NCBI GenBank assembly: GCA_943327755.2
Contig: CALPYF020000005.1
Span: 62,001-126,000 of the forward strand
DNA from: Deinococcus hopiensis KR-140
GTDB taxonomy: Bacteria; Deinococcota; Deinococci; Deinococcales; Deinococcaceae
Direction: 5' to 3'
DNA: 64,000 nucleotides
A program made the translations under genes and the position numbers. How positions within the stretch are numbered: the first letter of the stretch is position 1; each line of letters starts with the position of its first letter. Below the pieces are notes generated by a model that saw only the letters and a program-made list of their open reading frames with translations, did not search any database and was not told where the DNA came from. Below, one piece after another: positions 33,637 through 44,968 of the stretch.

Positions 33637-34353
33637 ATGTCCATGAACCGTGTCCGTCTGGCCACCACCCTCCTCCTTGCGTCGCTGCCGCTGGCGTCCG
33701 CTGCGGGCTTCACCGAGGCGTCGTTCGCACAGGTGGGCGCGGGCGTCTGGCAGCCGGTGCGCTTCTGGTGCGATACGCCGGGGCGGGTGCTGGCGCTGTC
33801 CAGCACGGGGGCCGGGGCGGGCACGCTGACGCAGTGGGTGGGTGGGGCGCGCTCGCAGGTGCCCGTGACGGTCGGTGCGGACGATCCGGGCGCGGGGCAG
33901 GTGTACACGCCGCTGACCTTCGCGGGCCGCACGGCCCCGGCGCCGGGGTTCTTCGTGCACAGCAGCAACGTGGAGAACGTGCAGGACCCCGCGTACCGCC
34001 TGACGCACGTGAACGAGTTCCAGGTGCCCGCCGGGTCGTTCGCGTGCCGGTTCGTGCCGCAGGCGGCGGTGCTGGCCGCCACCGCGAAACACAGCGTGAT
34101 CGTGTGGGATGCGGGTGGGAAGGTCACGTACGCCAGCCGCAACCGCGACGGCACGCCGGGCGTCACGATCACGGGCGGGACGCGCACCACCCGGGACGGC
34201 CGGACCGAGTACCGCTGGAACCGGGGCGGGTACGGCTACGTGCTGGTCGTCGGCCCGGCCGGGCGCGCGGGCGGCGAGTTGCGCGTGGAGCGCGCCGGGC
34301 GGACGCTGAGCCGCGAATCGCTGCTGGCGTACTCGGTCAGTACCCCTCGCTGA
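33637..34353 (+). CDS. Secreted protein, hypothetical
   Basis: A 238-aa protein with a signal peptide (RLATTLLLASLPLASA, cleavage near Ala23). The mature part is beta-rich with few charged clusters and two cysteines (in RFWCDTPG and SFACRFVP) that could form one disulfide. No enzymatic motif seen. Two possible starts, ATG 33637 or 33643; both give a signal peptide. It lies alone between the cruG-like gene and crtD. No family recognised. Confidence 0.75.
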   Translation: MSMNRVRLATTLLLASLPLASAAGFTEASFAQVGAGVWQPVRFWCDTPGRVLALSSTGAGAGTLTQWVGGARSQVPVTVGADDPGAGQVYTPLTFAGRTAPAPGFFVHSSNVENVQDPAYRLTHVNEFQVPAGSFACRFVPQAAVLAATAKHSVIVWDAGGKVTYASRNRDGTPGVTITGGTRTTRDGRTEYRWNRGGYGYVLVVGPAGRAGGELRVERAGRTLSRESLLAYSVSTPR

Positions 34354-34394
34354 GCGGGTCTCGCATCTGACACTGTGCGCCGCCGGGGGTGCTC

Positions 34395-34400
34395 TATGCT
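34395..34400 (+). promoter_or_regulatory. -10 box TATGCT, leaderless promoter before crtD
   Basis: TATGCT ends exactly 7 nt before a GTG at 34408, the usual leaderless spacing in this window, but that GTG opens a 13-codon mini-ORF rather than crtD. Confidence 0.6.
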
Positions 34401-34407
34401 CTGCCTC

Positions 34408-34445
34408 GTGACCCGTTCAACCATCAGCCCGTCCGGGGCGCGGCC

Positions 34446-34449
<4 letters not shown>
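34408..34449 (+). CDS. Leaderless mini-ORF coupled to crtD
   Basis: Reads MTRSTISPSGARP and stops at TGA 34447-34449. The stop overlaps the crtD GTG (34446-34448) as GTGA. With the -10 box 7 nt upstream, ribosomes could start on the bare 5' end, finish this peptide and re-initiate on crtD, which lacks a Shine-Dalgarno. The peptide shows no obvious run of one amino acid, so it more likely serves coupling than attenuation. Not proven to be translated. Confidence 0.5.
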
Positions 34450-35866
<1,417 letters not shown>

Positions 35867-35885
<19 letters not shown>

Positions 35886-37051
35886 GCACGCTGCCTGAAC
35901 CGCCGATCCGTCCGGGGAACGGGCATCTGCAGGACTGGGCGCTCGCGCCGCTGCCGCTGATCGAGGAGGGTGCGGCACGGGCGCGCGCGGCGGGTGGGGA
36001 CGTGTTCCGGTTGCGGCTGGGCCTCCCGGCGGTGGTGGGGGTGGGGGCGGCGTGGAACCGGGCGGTGCTGACGGACCTGGGGACGTTCCGGAGTGCGGGG
36101 AGCCTGTCGCGGATCGTGCCGTACCTGTCGGGCGGGGTGATCCTGTCGGACGCGCCGGGGCACGCGGGGCGGCGCTCGCTGATGAATCCGGGGTTCGGGC
36201 GGGCGCACCTGCTGGCCCTGCAGGCGCGGACGCGGGCGGCCCTGCCGGGCGTGCCGGTGGGGGAGTTCGATGCGCTGGCCTGGGCGGACGGCGCGGTGCT
36301 GCGCCTGCTGAACGCGGCGTACTTCAGTGGGGCGTTCGATGAGGGGCTGCTCCACGCGTTCCTGGCGCCGCTGCGCCGTCCGTTCCCGGTGCCCGCCATT
36401 CCGCGTCCGCTGCTGTTCGCTCGGGTGGACGCGGAGGTGCGCCGCCTCGCGCACGCGCGACTGCGGGAGCGCGGGCACGACGACCTGCTGGCGGTGCTGG
36501 CCCCCCTGCCGGGCGGGCTGGAGGAGGTGCGGGTGTCGCTGGCCGCCGCGCACGACACGACCACGCACGCGCTGGCGTACGCGATCTGGTTCCTGGCGCG
36601 GCACCCGCAGTGGCACGCGCCCGAGCACCACGCGGCGGTGCTCAGGGAGGTGCTGCGCCTGTACCCGCCGGGCTGGATGGGCAGCCGCCGCCTGAGCCGC
36701 GACCTCGACTGGGGGGGCGTGCGGCTGCCGCGCGGGGCGCTGGCGTTGTATTCCCCGTACCTGTCCGGGCGTGACCTGGCGGTGTGGGACCGTCCCACCG
36801 AGTTCGATCCGGGCCGCTGGGCGGGCAAACCCCCGGCTTGGGCGTACCTGCCGTTCGGGGGCGGCGAGCGGCTTTGCCTGGGCATGCACCTCGCGCAGAT
36901 GCTCATTCACGACGCGCTGGCGGCACTGCCGCCTCTGCACGCGGTGCGGGGCGACGCGACGCCGCTGCCGGGCCTGACGCTGGGCCCGCGCGGGCCGTTG
37001 ATCGTGAGCGCTGCGGGTGATGCCCGGTCAGTAGCCCCCGGTCCGCGTTAA
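35867..37051 (+). CDS. Cytochrome P450, CYP287A1-like carotenoid 2-hydroxylase
   Basis: A 394-aa soluble P450. Heme-binding loop FGGGERLCLG with Cys337, ExxR at 261-264 (EVLR), and the I-helix oxygen site AAHDTT (227-232). In D. radiodurans CYP287A1 hydroxylates C2 of the beta ring on the way to deinoxanthin; overlap with crtD and the nearby crtO/cruF point to the same reaction here. GTG start at 35867 inside crtD, with GGAGG at 35861-35865. Redox partners are not in the window. Confidence 0.9.
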
Positions 37052-37173
37052 AGCAGTTCTCCGAATTACGGCATCAGAACAACAGACTTCTGACGCCTCC
37101 ATTCTTCGTCCTGCTCGGTGAAATTCACTCGCTCCGCTCGGCCATAAAGAACACATCTTTCTGGCAGATGCTC
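37052..37173. other. AT-richer intergenic segment after the P450 gene
   Basis: About 120 bp visibly lower in GC than either neighbour, with no reading frame. It contains GAATTACGGCATCAGAAC and a CTCGCTCCGCTCGG string that look like short dispersed repeat material. It ends in a TAACCT -10 box (37174-37179) placed 7 nt before the next ATG. Confidence 0.4.
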
Positions 37174-37179
37174 TAACCT
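37174..37179 (+). promoter_or_regulatory. -10 box TAACCT, leaderless DUF418 gene promoter
   Basis: TAACCT is followed by GCCGGGA and then ATG at 37187, the same GCCGGG block seen at other leaderless starts. Confidence 0.6.
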
Positions 37180-37186
37180 GCCGGGA

Positions 37187-38437
37187 ATGACCGCGCCCGA
37201 GCCTGCCCCTGTCCTGCCGCCCGATCTGGCTCCGCCCACGCCGGAGCGGGCCCCGGACACCGGGCCGGTGCGGGACCGGGCACTCCTGCCGGACGTGCTG
37301 CGCGGCGTGGCGCTGCTGGGCATCCTGATCGTGAACATGCAGGATTTCGCGGGCTTCCTGGAGTGGCAGCAGGTAGGCGTGGACCGCGCCGCGCAGGTCG
37401 TCACGGACATCTTTGCGAACGGGCGGTTCATCTCGATCTTCGCGATGCTGTTCGGGTGGGGTGCAGCGGGCATCCTGGCGCGGCGGGGGGTGGGGGTGTT
37501 CCTGCGGCGGCACGCGGCGCTGCTGCTGGTGGGGGCGCTGCATTACGTGCTGGTGTGGCACGGGGACATCATCAGCAACTACGCGACGCTGGCGCTGGCG
37601 TTGCTGCTCGTGGCGCGGCTGTCCGCGCGGGCGCTGCTGGGCACGGCGGGTGCGCTGGGCGCGTGGTGGCTGGGGCTGGCGCTGCTGGAGGCCGCCGCGA
37701 CCGCCAGCCGCACCGGGCCGCGCTTCGCGTTCCTGCCGGACCTGCTGCCCACGTACGGGGCGAACGTGCAGGAGCGGGCCGCCGAGTTCTGGCCGCTGCT
37801 CTGGCAGGGCAACCTGTACAACGGCCCGTGGCTGGTGGCGCTGTTCTGCCTGGGCGCCGCCGCCGGGAAGGCCGGGCTGCTGACCCGCCCGGAAGAGCAC
37901 CGGCCCCTGCTGCGGCGGCTGGCGGTGGGGGGGCTGGGCGTGGGGTTGCCGCTGGGCGCGCTGCTGGCGTACCTGAACACCCGCCCGGACTATGCGGCGG
38001 GCATGCTGGCCTTCCCGGTGCGGATGGGTGGCGGGCTGGCGGGCGCGCTGGGGTACGTGGGCGTGCTGGGGCTGCTGGCCGCGTCGGGTCGGCTGGGCGC
38101 GTGGCGCTTCTTCGCGGCGAGCGGGCGGATGGCCATGACGAACTACCTCACCCAGAGCGTGGTCATGACGCTGATCTTCTACCCGTACGGGCTGCATCAG
38201 GGGTTCGGCTGGGTGTCGGGCGCCCCGGCGGCCGGGGCGGGCGAGGCGTTCCCGTACAGCGGTGAGTTCGCGGCGTGGGGCGCGGCGCAGACGCTGGCGC
38301 TGGCGCTGCTCGTGGGGCTGGCGCAGCTGCCACTGAGCGCGTGGTGGCTCTCGCGCTTCGGGCGGGGGCCGGTGGAGTCGCTGGTACGCCAGGTAGCGTA
38401 CGGGCCTGCGGCCCGGCAGAATCGTGGGCATGACTGA
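37187..38437 (+). CDS. DUF418 family membrane protein
   Basis: A 416-aa inner-membrane protein with about 10 helices. DUF418 hallmarks are the opening LLPDVLRGVALLGILIVNM, NGRFISIFAMLFGWGAA, and near the C-terminus ASGRMAMTNYLTQSVVMTLIFY plus LSRFGRGPVESL. The hydrophilic N-terminal 30 residues are Pro-rich. Members are common, sometimes linked to acyl transfer because of similarity to acyltransferase-3 proteins, but no function is established. The stop overlaps the phosphatase gene by 8 bp. Confidence 0.9.
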   Translation: MTAPEPAPVLPPDLAPPTPERAPDTGPVRDRALLPDVLRGVALLGILIVNMQDFAGFLEWQQVGVDRAAQVVTDIFANGRFISIFAMLFGWGAAGILARRGVGVFLRRHAALLLVGALHYVLVWHGDIISNYATLALALLLVARLSARALLGTAGALGAWWLGLALLEAAATASRTGPRFAFLPDLLPTYGANVQERAAEFWPLLWQGNLYNGPWLVALFCLGAAAGKAGLLTRPEEHRPLLRRLAVGGLGVGLPLGALLAYLNTRPDYAAGMLAFPVRMGGGLAGALGYVGVLGLLAASGRLGAWRFFAASGRMAMTNYLTQSVVMTLIFYPYGLHQGFGWVSGAPAAGAGEAFPYSGEFAAWGAAQTLALALLVGLAQLPLSAWWLSRFGRGPVESLVRQVAYGPAARQNRGHD

Positions 38438-38915
38438 CTCGAAGCCGCTGCGGGTGCTGGCGCTGTGCCTGGGGAACATCTGCCGCAGTCCGCTGGCCGA
38501 GGCGCTGCTGCGCCGTGAACTGGAGGCGGCGGGCGTACCGGCGGTCGTGGACAGCGCCGGGACAGGCGCGTGGCACGTCGGGGAACTGGCGGACCCGCGC
38601 AGCCGGGAGGTCGCGGCCCGCCACGGCCTGACCCTGGACGGCCGGGCGCGGCAGCTGGACGCCGCGGATTATTACGAGCAGGACGTGATCCTGGCGATGG
38701 ACGCCTCGAACCTGTATGACGCGCGCCGCCTGGGTCCCCCGAACGCGCAGGCGCGCCTGACGCTGATGCGGGCGTTCGATCCGCTCGCAACGGGCGCGGA
38801 CGTGCCGGACCCGTACTACGGCGGCGCGGACGGCTTCACGCAGATGTACGAGATGCTGGAACGCAGCGCGCGGGAGTTCGCTCGGCGCGCGGCGGCGGGG
38901 GCACTGGGGGGGTAA
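38430..38915 (+). CDS. Low molecular weight phosphotyrosine protein phosphatase
   Basis: A 161-aa cytosolic phosphatase. The P-loop is CLGNICRS with nucleophile Cys13 and Arg19, near the N-terminus as in all family members, and the general-acid Asp is in DPYYGGADGF near the C-terminus. It removes phosphate from protein tyrosine, or from arginine in some bacteria. ATG 38430 is preferred over GTG 38424. Overlap with the DUF418 gene implies coupled translation. Confidence 0.92.
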   Translation: MTDSKPLRVLALCLGNICRSPLAEALLRRELEAAGVPAVVDSAGTGAWHVGELADPRSREVAARHGLTLDGRARQLDAADYYEQDVILAMDASNLYDARRLGPPNAQARLTLMRAFDPLATGADVPDPYYGGADGFTQMYEMLERSAREFARRAAAGALGG

Positions 38916-38945
38916 GGCGGTGGGAGGTGTGTGAGAATCGCGCGC

Positions 38946-38951
38946 TAGACT
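38946..38951 (+). promoter_or_regulatory. -10 box TAGACT, leaderless khpB promoter
   Basis: TAGACT ends 7 nt before ATG 38959, identical in sequence and spacing to the alaS promoter. Confidence 0.7.
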
Positions 38952-38958
38952 GCGGGGC

Positions 38959-39540
38959 ATGGATAACCGCACGAACCTGGACGACTACCTCGCGGGGCTG
39001 GGCATCAGCGACGCGGACGAGAGCGAGCTGCCGCCGCCCGCTCCCGACGCGGCCCCCAGCGCCCCCACGCTGGAAGCCGCGCCGGAAGACCCTCGCGCGG
39101 CGCTGGAACGCTTCCTGCAGGGCCTCGTGACCCGCATCGACCCGGACCTGTCCGTCACGGTCCGCGAGGCCGAGGACGCCCTGGAAGCCGAGATCACCGG
39201 TGAGCACGCCGCGCGCCTCGCCGGGCGGGACGGGCGCACGCTGGGCGCGATTGAGGTGCTGGCGTACACGGTGCTCGCCAAGCAGGAGGGCCGCGGGCAC
39301 CTGCGCGTCCGCGTGGACGTGGGCGGGTTCCGCAAGCGGCAGGCCGATACGCTGACGAAACTCGCCGAGCGGCTCGCGGTGCAGGTCGCCAAGAGCGGCG
39401 AACCGCACGAGCTGCAGCCCATGCCGCCCGCCGAGCGCCGCGTGATCCACATCGCGCTGAAGGAGCACCCGGACGTCATGAGCGAGTCCGTGGGCGAGGG
39501 CGCCGCCCGCCGCCTGATCATCAGACCCCGGCACGGGTAA
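38959..39540 (+). CDS. khpB: Jag/KhpB-type KH-R3H RNA-binding protein
   Basis: A 193-aa RNA-binding protein. Acidic Pro-rich N-terminal 45 residues, then a KH-like domain (about 50-115) with GRDGRTLGAIEVLAYTVLAK, the usual GxxG-like loop, then an R3H domain (about 130-190; MPPAERRVIHIALKEHPDV) binding single-stranded RNA. In other bacteria KhpB pairs with KhpA and affects cell division and envelope growth; it commonly follows yidC, which is not the case here. Followed after 4 bp by prmC. Confidence 0.9.
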   Translation: MDNRTNLDDYLAGLGISDADESELPPPAPDAAPSAPTLEAAPEDPRAALERFLQGLVTRIDPDLSVTVREAEDALEAEITGEHAARLAGRDGRTLGAIEVLAYTVLAKQEGRGHLRVRVDVGGFRKRQADTLTKLAERLAVQVAKSGEPHELQPMPPAERRVIHIALKEHPDVMSESVGEGAARRLIIRPRHG

Positions 39541-39544
39541 GGGT

Positions 39545-40381
<837 letters not shown>

Positions 40382-40434
40382 CGTAGGCCCAGGCGCTGTG
40401 CTTACACTGAAATAGCTCATGGCATCCTGATCCC

Positions 40435-40815
40435 GTGATACGCCTGAACGCAAAAGACTTCCCTTCACTCACCTTTTCGCCAGATGATCCTGTGCTGGCG
40501 ATGGTGCTGGATCGAGAGTCACAACGGTTTGTCGTGGGCATGCAAGCTGCTTACATTGAACCAAGCGTAGAGCTCATCGGCGTTCGCGTGGAACTCTGCG
40601 CATGGTCGAACCTCACGCTGATGGCCGAGGTCGAGAACCAGGGCCATGTCACGGTGGATCAACTGCCAAGCGAGCTCAGTGATATTTGCGAGTTTGAGAT
40701 GCAACCGAACGGGTCAATCCGCGTGGCGGGCTTTCTACGTCAGGCTTACGGGTGGTGCGAGATGACGTTCCAGAACCCAAAGATGGCGGTGGAGTATTGC
40801 TATGAAAATTCGTGA
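40435..40815 (+). CDS. AT-richer orphan gene, hypothetical
   Basis: A 126-aa soluble protein starting at GTG 40435 with no Shine-Dalgarno. Third positions are often A or T, unlike every neighbour, so it is probably a recent arrival. It has four cysteines (in ELCAW, DICEF, WCEM and YCYE) and alternates short beta-like stretches, with no helix-rich region. Its size and mixed acidic make-up are reminiscent of immunity-type proteins, but no toxin gene is adjacent and I do not recognise a family. Confidence 0.7.
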   Translation: MIRLNAKDFPSLTFSPDDPVLAMVLDRESQRFVVGMQAAYIEPSVELIGVRVELCAWSNLTLMAEVENQGHVTVDQLPSELSDICEFEMQPNGSIRVAGFLRQAYGWCEMTFQNPKMAVEYCYENS

Positions 40816-40824
40816 GCACACGCC

Positions 40825-42201
40825 TTAGCTCTGGGCGTCGAGCTGCCCGCCCCGTTTCCGCGCCAAGGCGTCACGCATGGCACTCAGGCGCGCGCCGTGC
40901 AGGGGGTAGAAGCTCAGGATCGCCAGGGCCAGCAGCGCGCCCGTGATGGGCGGGACGGTCATGAAGAACCGGAAGCCGTCGGCGACCGCGCCGGGCTGCA
41001 CGGTCAGGGTGGGGTCGTAGCCGCTGGCGCGGGTGACGGCCCCGAACACCTGGGAGGTCAGGGCGGTGCTAAGGGTGGTGATGAAGCCCGCCATGCCGTA
41101 GTACATGCCCTCGCGGCGCTGGCCGCTGCGGAATTCGTCGTCGTCGATGACGTCCGCGAGGATCACGTCGCCCATCAGGATCAGGCCCGCGAGGGCCGCG
41201 CCGAACAGCACGGTGGTGATCGCGGCGCCCACCAGCGAGTTCACGAGGGCCAGCGGGATCAGCGAGACGGCGGTCAGGCCGAAGGCGAGCATCAGCGTGC
41301 CGCGCGGGCCCAGGCGCGGCGCGATGAAGGTCCGCCAGGGGTACAGGGCCAGCCCGGCGGTCACGAACGCTCCGGCGAGCAGGATGGTGGTGGCGGCGCC
41401 GCCCTCGATCCCGAGGCTGTAGCGGACGTAGAAGCCCATCCCGGCGGCCAGGGTGCCGGTCGCGAAGAAGCGCATGGTGAGGGCCGCGACGACGATCAGG
41501 AACGCGCGGTGCGTGAACGTGGCGCGCAGCGCGGTGAGGAAGCCCAGTTCGCGCCCGGCGCTGCCGGGCCGTTCGAACAGGCCGCCCAGCCCGGTGAAGA
41601 TCGCGGCGGCGGCCAGCGCGGCGAACACCCAGGCCATGGCCGTCCAGCCGATCATGCCGGCCAGCAGGGGCGGCAGCGCCAGCCCCACGAGCAGACCGAA
41701 GATCTGCACGGCGTTCATGCGCCACGCGACGTCGGTGCGTTCGCGGTAGGTGCGGAACATCTCGGGCAGCAGCGCCAGGTAGCCGGTGCCGACGGCGGTG
41801 GCGAACCCCTCCCACAGGATGAACATCACCACGAAGTACACGAGCAGCGCGACCGGCTGGTCGGTGCCGCTGAACGGCGCGCTGAACAGCAGGCCGAACA
41901 GCAGCAGGCTGGGCAGCGCCCCGAAGCGCACGTAAGGGATGCGGCGGCCCCAGCGGCTGCGGGTGCGGTCGCTCAGGAAGCCGATCAGGGGGTTGTTCGC
42001 GGCGTTGTACAGCGCGAAGCAGGTCATGGCGGTCGCGGCCCAGGTCGGGTTCAGTTTCAGGTGGTCCACGTAGTACAGCAGCAGGAAGCTGGTGGTCTGC
42101 GCGGGGATGGTCAGCCCGAAGTTCATGATCGCGTACCGCCAGCGCTGCGCGGTGGTGGTGTCGGGCGTCAGGTCGGCGGACCCGGCGGCGGGCACGGTCA
42201 C
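40825..42201 (-). CDS. GPH-family sugar transporter (MFS)
   Basis: A 458-aa membrane protein with 12 helices of the glycoside-pentoside-hexuronide:cation symporter family. Diagnostic: NFGLTIPAQTTSFLLLYYVDHLKL, NNPLIGFLSDRTRSRWGRRIPY, and DVILADVIDDDEFRSGQRREGMYYGMAGF. It most likely imports a glycoside or oligosaccharide with a cation. GTG start at 42201 overlaps the stop of the upstream ChbG-type deacetylase (GTGA), so uptake and deacetylation are linked in one unit. Confidence 0.9.
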   Translation of the reverse strand: MTVPAAGSADLTPDTTTAQRWRYAIMNFGLTIPAQTTSFLLLYYVDHLKLNPTWAATAMTCFALYNAANNPLIGFLSDRTRSRWGRRIPYVRFGALPSLLLFGLLFSAPFSGTDQPVALLVYFVVMFILWEGFATAVGTGYLALLPEMFRTYRERTDVAWRMNAVQIFGLLVGLALPPLLAGMIGWTAMAWVFAALAAAAIFTGLGGLFERPGSAGRELGFLTALRATFTHRAFLIVVAALTMRFFATGTLAAGMGFYVRYSLGIEGGAATTILLAGAFVTAGLALYPWRTFIAPRLGPRGTLMLAFGLTAVSLIPLALVNSLVGAAITTVLFGAALAGLILMGDVILADVIDDDEFRSGQRREGMYYGMAGFITTLSTALTSQVFGAVTRASGYDPTLTVQPGAVADGFRFFMTVPPITGALLALAILSFYPLHGARLSAMRDALARKRGGQLDAQS

Positions 42202-43103
42202 GCCGGCTCCCGCAGGGTGCGTTGCAGCGCGCGGTACGTGGTGGTCTTCACGCCGCTGCGCGCGAGCACCGCCGGGAAGTCCGGTGAGAGGAACGCGGCG
42301 TGGTTCGCCACGCGGCCCGCCCAGTCGCCGCAGATGGCGCGCAGTTCCGGCGTGTCCCGCGCGGGGTGCAGGATGAAGTGCGTCAGACCCGCCGGGAGGC
42401 CCGTGAGGATCTCCTCGATCAGCGGGAGGTGGTCGCCGCCCACGTGCAGCGGCAGCATCACGAGGTGATCCACGAGCGGCACGCCCCGAGCCGCCAGCGT
42501 GCGGGTCAGCGCGGCCATCTGCGCCGCCTCGGCTTCACCCAGTCCGTGCGAGCGCCACCCGGCCTCGTCCAGGCGGGGGAGCATCGGCACGATCCCGCGG
42601 GGCAGGGCGGCGTCCAGGCACGCCTGGAGGAACTTGGGGTGCGCGGCGGCGCCCATGTGCGCGTCCACGTGCGAGACCTCGATGCCCCAGTCCAGGGCGC
42701 GGCTCACCTGCGCGTCCAGTTCGGTGCGCGCGGCGGCCGGGTCCGCCTGGGCCTGCACGGCCTCCACGCTGACGTGCATGAAACCCTGCGGGTCGATCAG
42801 GCCGCTGCCCGGGTCGCGGGTGCTGACGGGCGCCCAGCGGTAGGCGCGCCACTCGCTGTTCAGGGTCAGGTGCACGCCCAGGTCCGCGCCGGGCAGGTCG
42901 CGGGCCAGGTCGGCCGCGGCGGGCGCCCACGCGCAGGGCGTCATCACGGACGCGCTGCCCAGCGTCCCGGCGCGGAACAGGTCGGCGCAGCCGCTGACGG
43001 TCGCCTCGCACATGCCCAGGTCATCGGCGTGGAAGATCACGACCCGGTCGCCGGGACTGAACCCCAGGGCAGCCAGGGCCGGATTGAAGGAAGCGGTGGT
43101 CAT
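42198..43103 (-). CDS. ChbG/HpnK family carbohydrate deacetylase
   Basis: A 301-aa deacetylase of the YdjC/ChbG fold. Metal and catalytic residues show in VVIFHADDLGMCEA (Asp-Asp), LGVHLTLNSEW and SHVDAHMG. ChbG removes an acetyl group from chitobiose-type sugars, and HpnK acts on hopanoid glycosides. Coupled translation with a GPH sugar transporter favours an acetylated oligosaccharide as substrate. ATG 43103 with AAGGAG upstream. First gene of a two-gene operon. Confidence 0.9.
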   Translation of the reverse strand: MTTASFNPALAALGFSPGDRVVIFHADDLGMCEATVSGCADLFRAGTLGSASVMTPCAWAPAAADLARDLPGADLGVHLTLNSEWRAYRWAPVSTRDPGSGLIDPQGFMHVSVEAVQAQADPAAARTELDAQVSRALDWGIEVSHVDAHMGAAAHPKFLQACLDAALPRGIVPMLPRLDEAGWRSHGLGEAEAAQMAALTRTLAARGVPLVDHLVMLPLHVGGDHLPLIEEILTGLPAGLTHFILHPARDTPELRAICGDWAGRVANHAAFLSPDFPAVLARSGVKTTTYRALQRTLREPA

Positions 43104-43177
43104 GGCGGTCTCCTTGAAAGGGGCGGCTGGACTGGACGGTCCCCCCAGCATGCCACGCCCCCGCGCGCCGCGCGACG

Positions 43178-43205
43178 AAAAACCCGCCCCGGGGCAGGGG
43201 GCGGG
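43178..43205 (-). terminator. Rho-independent terminator of the desaturase gene
   Basis: On the minus strand CCCGCCCC pairs with GGGGCGGG (43198-43205 and 43183-43190 on plus) followed by five T (plus 43178-43182 are A). Confidence 0.9.
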
Positions 43206-43227
43206 CGTCCGCTTCAGCTCGTTCGGG

Positions 43228-44322
<1,095 letters not shown>

Positions 44323-44499
44323 GGGTTTTCCTCCTCGGATGGCGCGCCGCCTTGCCGCGTGGGAAGCTGCGCGGGGCAGACGGCGGGGACGGTACACAGG
44401 CAGGCTACGCCCACCCCCGGCCCGGCAGGCTCATCACGGGACTCGGTTCAACATGAGAAACCGTGTCGGGCTGCGCCGCGCGGCCCCGGGCGCGCCCGG

Positions 44500-44505
44500 T
44501 ACACT
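44500..44505 (+). promoter_or_regulatory. -10 box TACACT, leaderless peroxiredoxin promoter
   Basis: TACACT is followed by GCCGGGC and then ATG 44513, another instance of the -10 plus GCCGGG start block. Confidence 0.7.
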
Positions 44506-44512
44506 GCCGGGC

Positions 44513-44968
44513 ATGAGCCTCGTCGGACAGCCCGCGCCCGATTTCACCCTGCCTGCCTCTACCGGTGAGCAGATCACCCTGAGCAGCTACCGCGACCAGA
44601 AGCACGTGGTGCTGGTGTTCTACCCGCTGGACTTCAGCCCGGTGTGCTCCATGCAGCTGCCCGAGTACTCCGGCCGTCAGGACGACTTCGCGGACGCGGG
44701 CGCCGTCGTGCTGGGCGTGAACCGTGACAGCGTCCACGCGCACAAGGCCTGGGCCGCCGAGTACGGCATCGAGGTGCCCCTCCTGGCCGACATGAAACTC
44801 GACGTGGCCCGTCAGTACGGCGTCGCCATCGACGACCGGGGCATCAGTGGCCGCGCCGTGTTCCTGATCGACCGCAAGGGCGTCGTGCGCTACCAGCACG
44901 TCGAGGAGAAGACCGGGGACTACACCGTGCGCCCCGAGGCGGTCCTGGCGAAGATCCGCGAACTCTGA
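44513..44968 (+). CDS. Peroxiredoxin (AhpE/BCP-like, 1-Cys)
   Basis: A 151-aa thiol peroxidase. The peroxidatic Cys45 lies in YPLDFSPVC, a PxxxS/TxxC site. No second cysteine exists, so it must use an external thiol, plausibly bacillithiol given the bshB1 gene 1.5 kb away. VFLIDRKGVVRYQHV and Arg near the end complete the fold. The stop codon overlaps the ParA-like gene start by one base (TGATG). Confidence 0.92.
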   Translation: MSLVGQPAPDFTLPASTGEQITLSSYRDQKHVVLVFYPLDFSPVCSMQLPEYSGRQDDFADAGAVVLGVNRDSVHAHKAWAAEYGIEVPLLADMKLDVARQYGVAIDDRGISGRAVFLIDRKGVVRYQHVEEKTGDYTVRPEAVLAKIREL

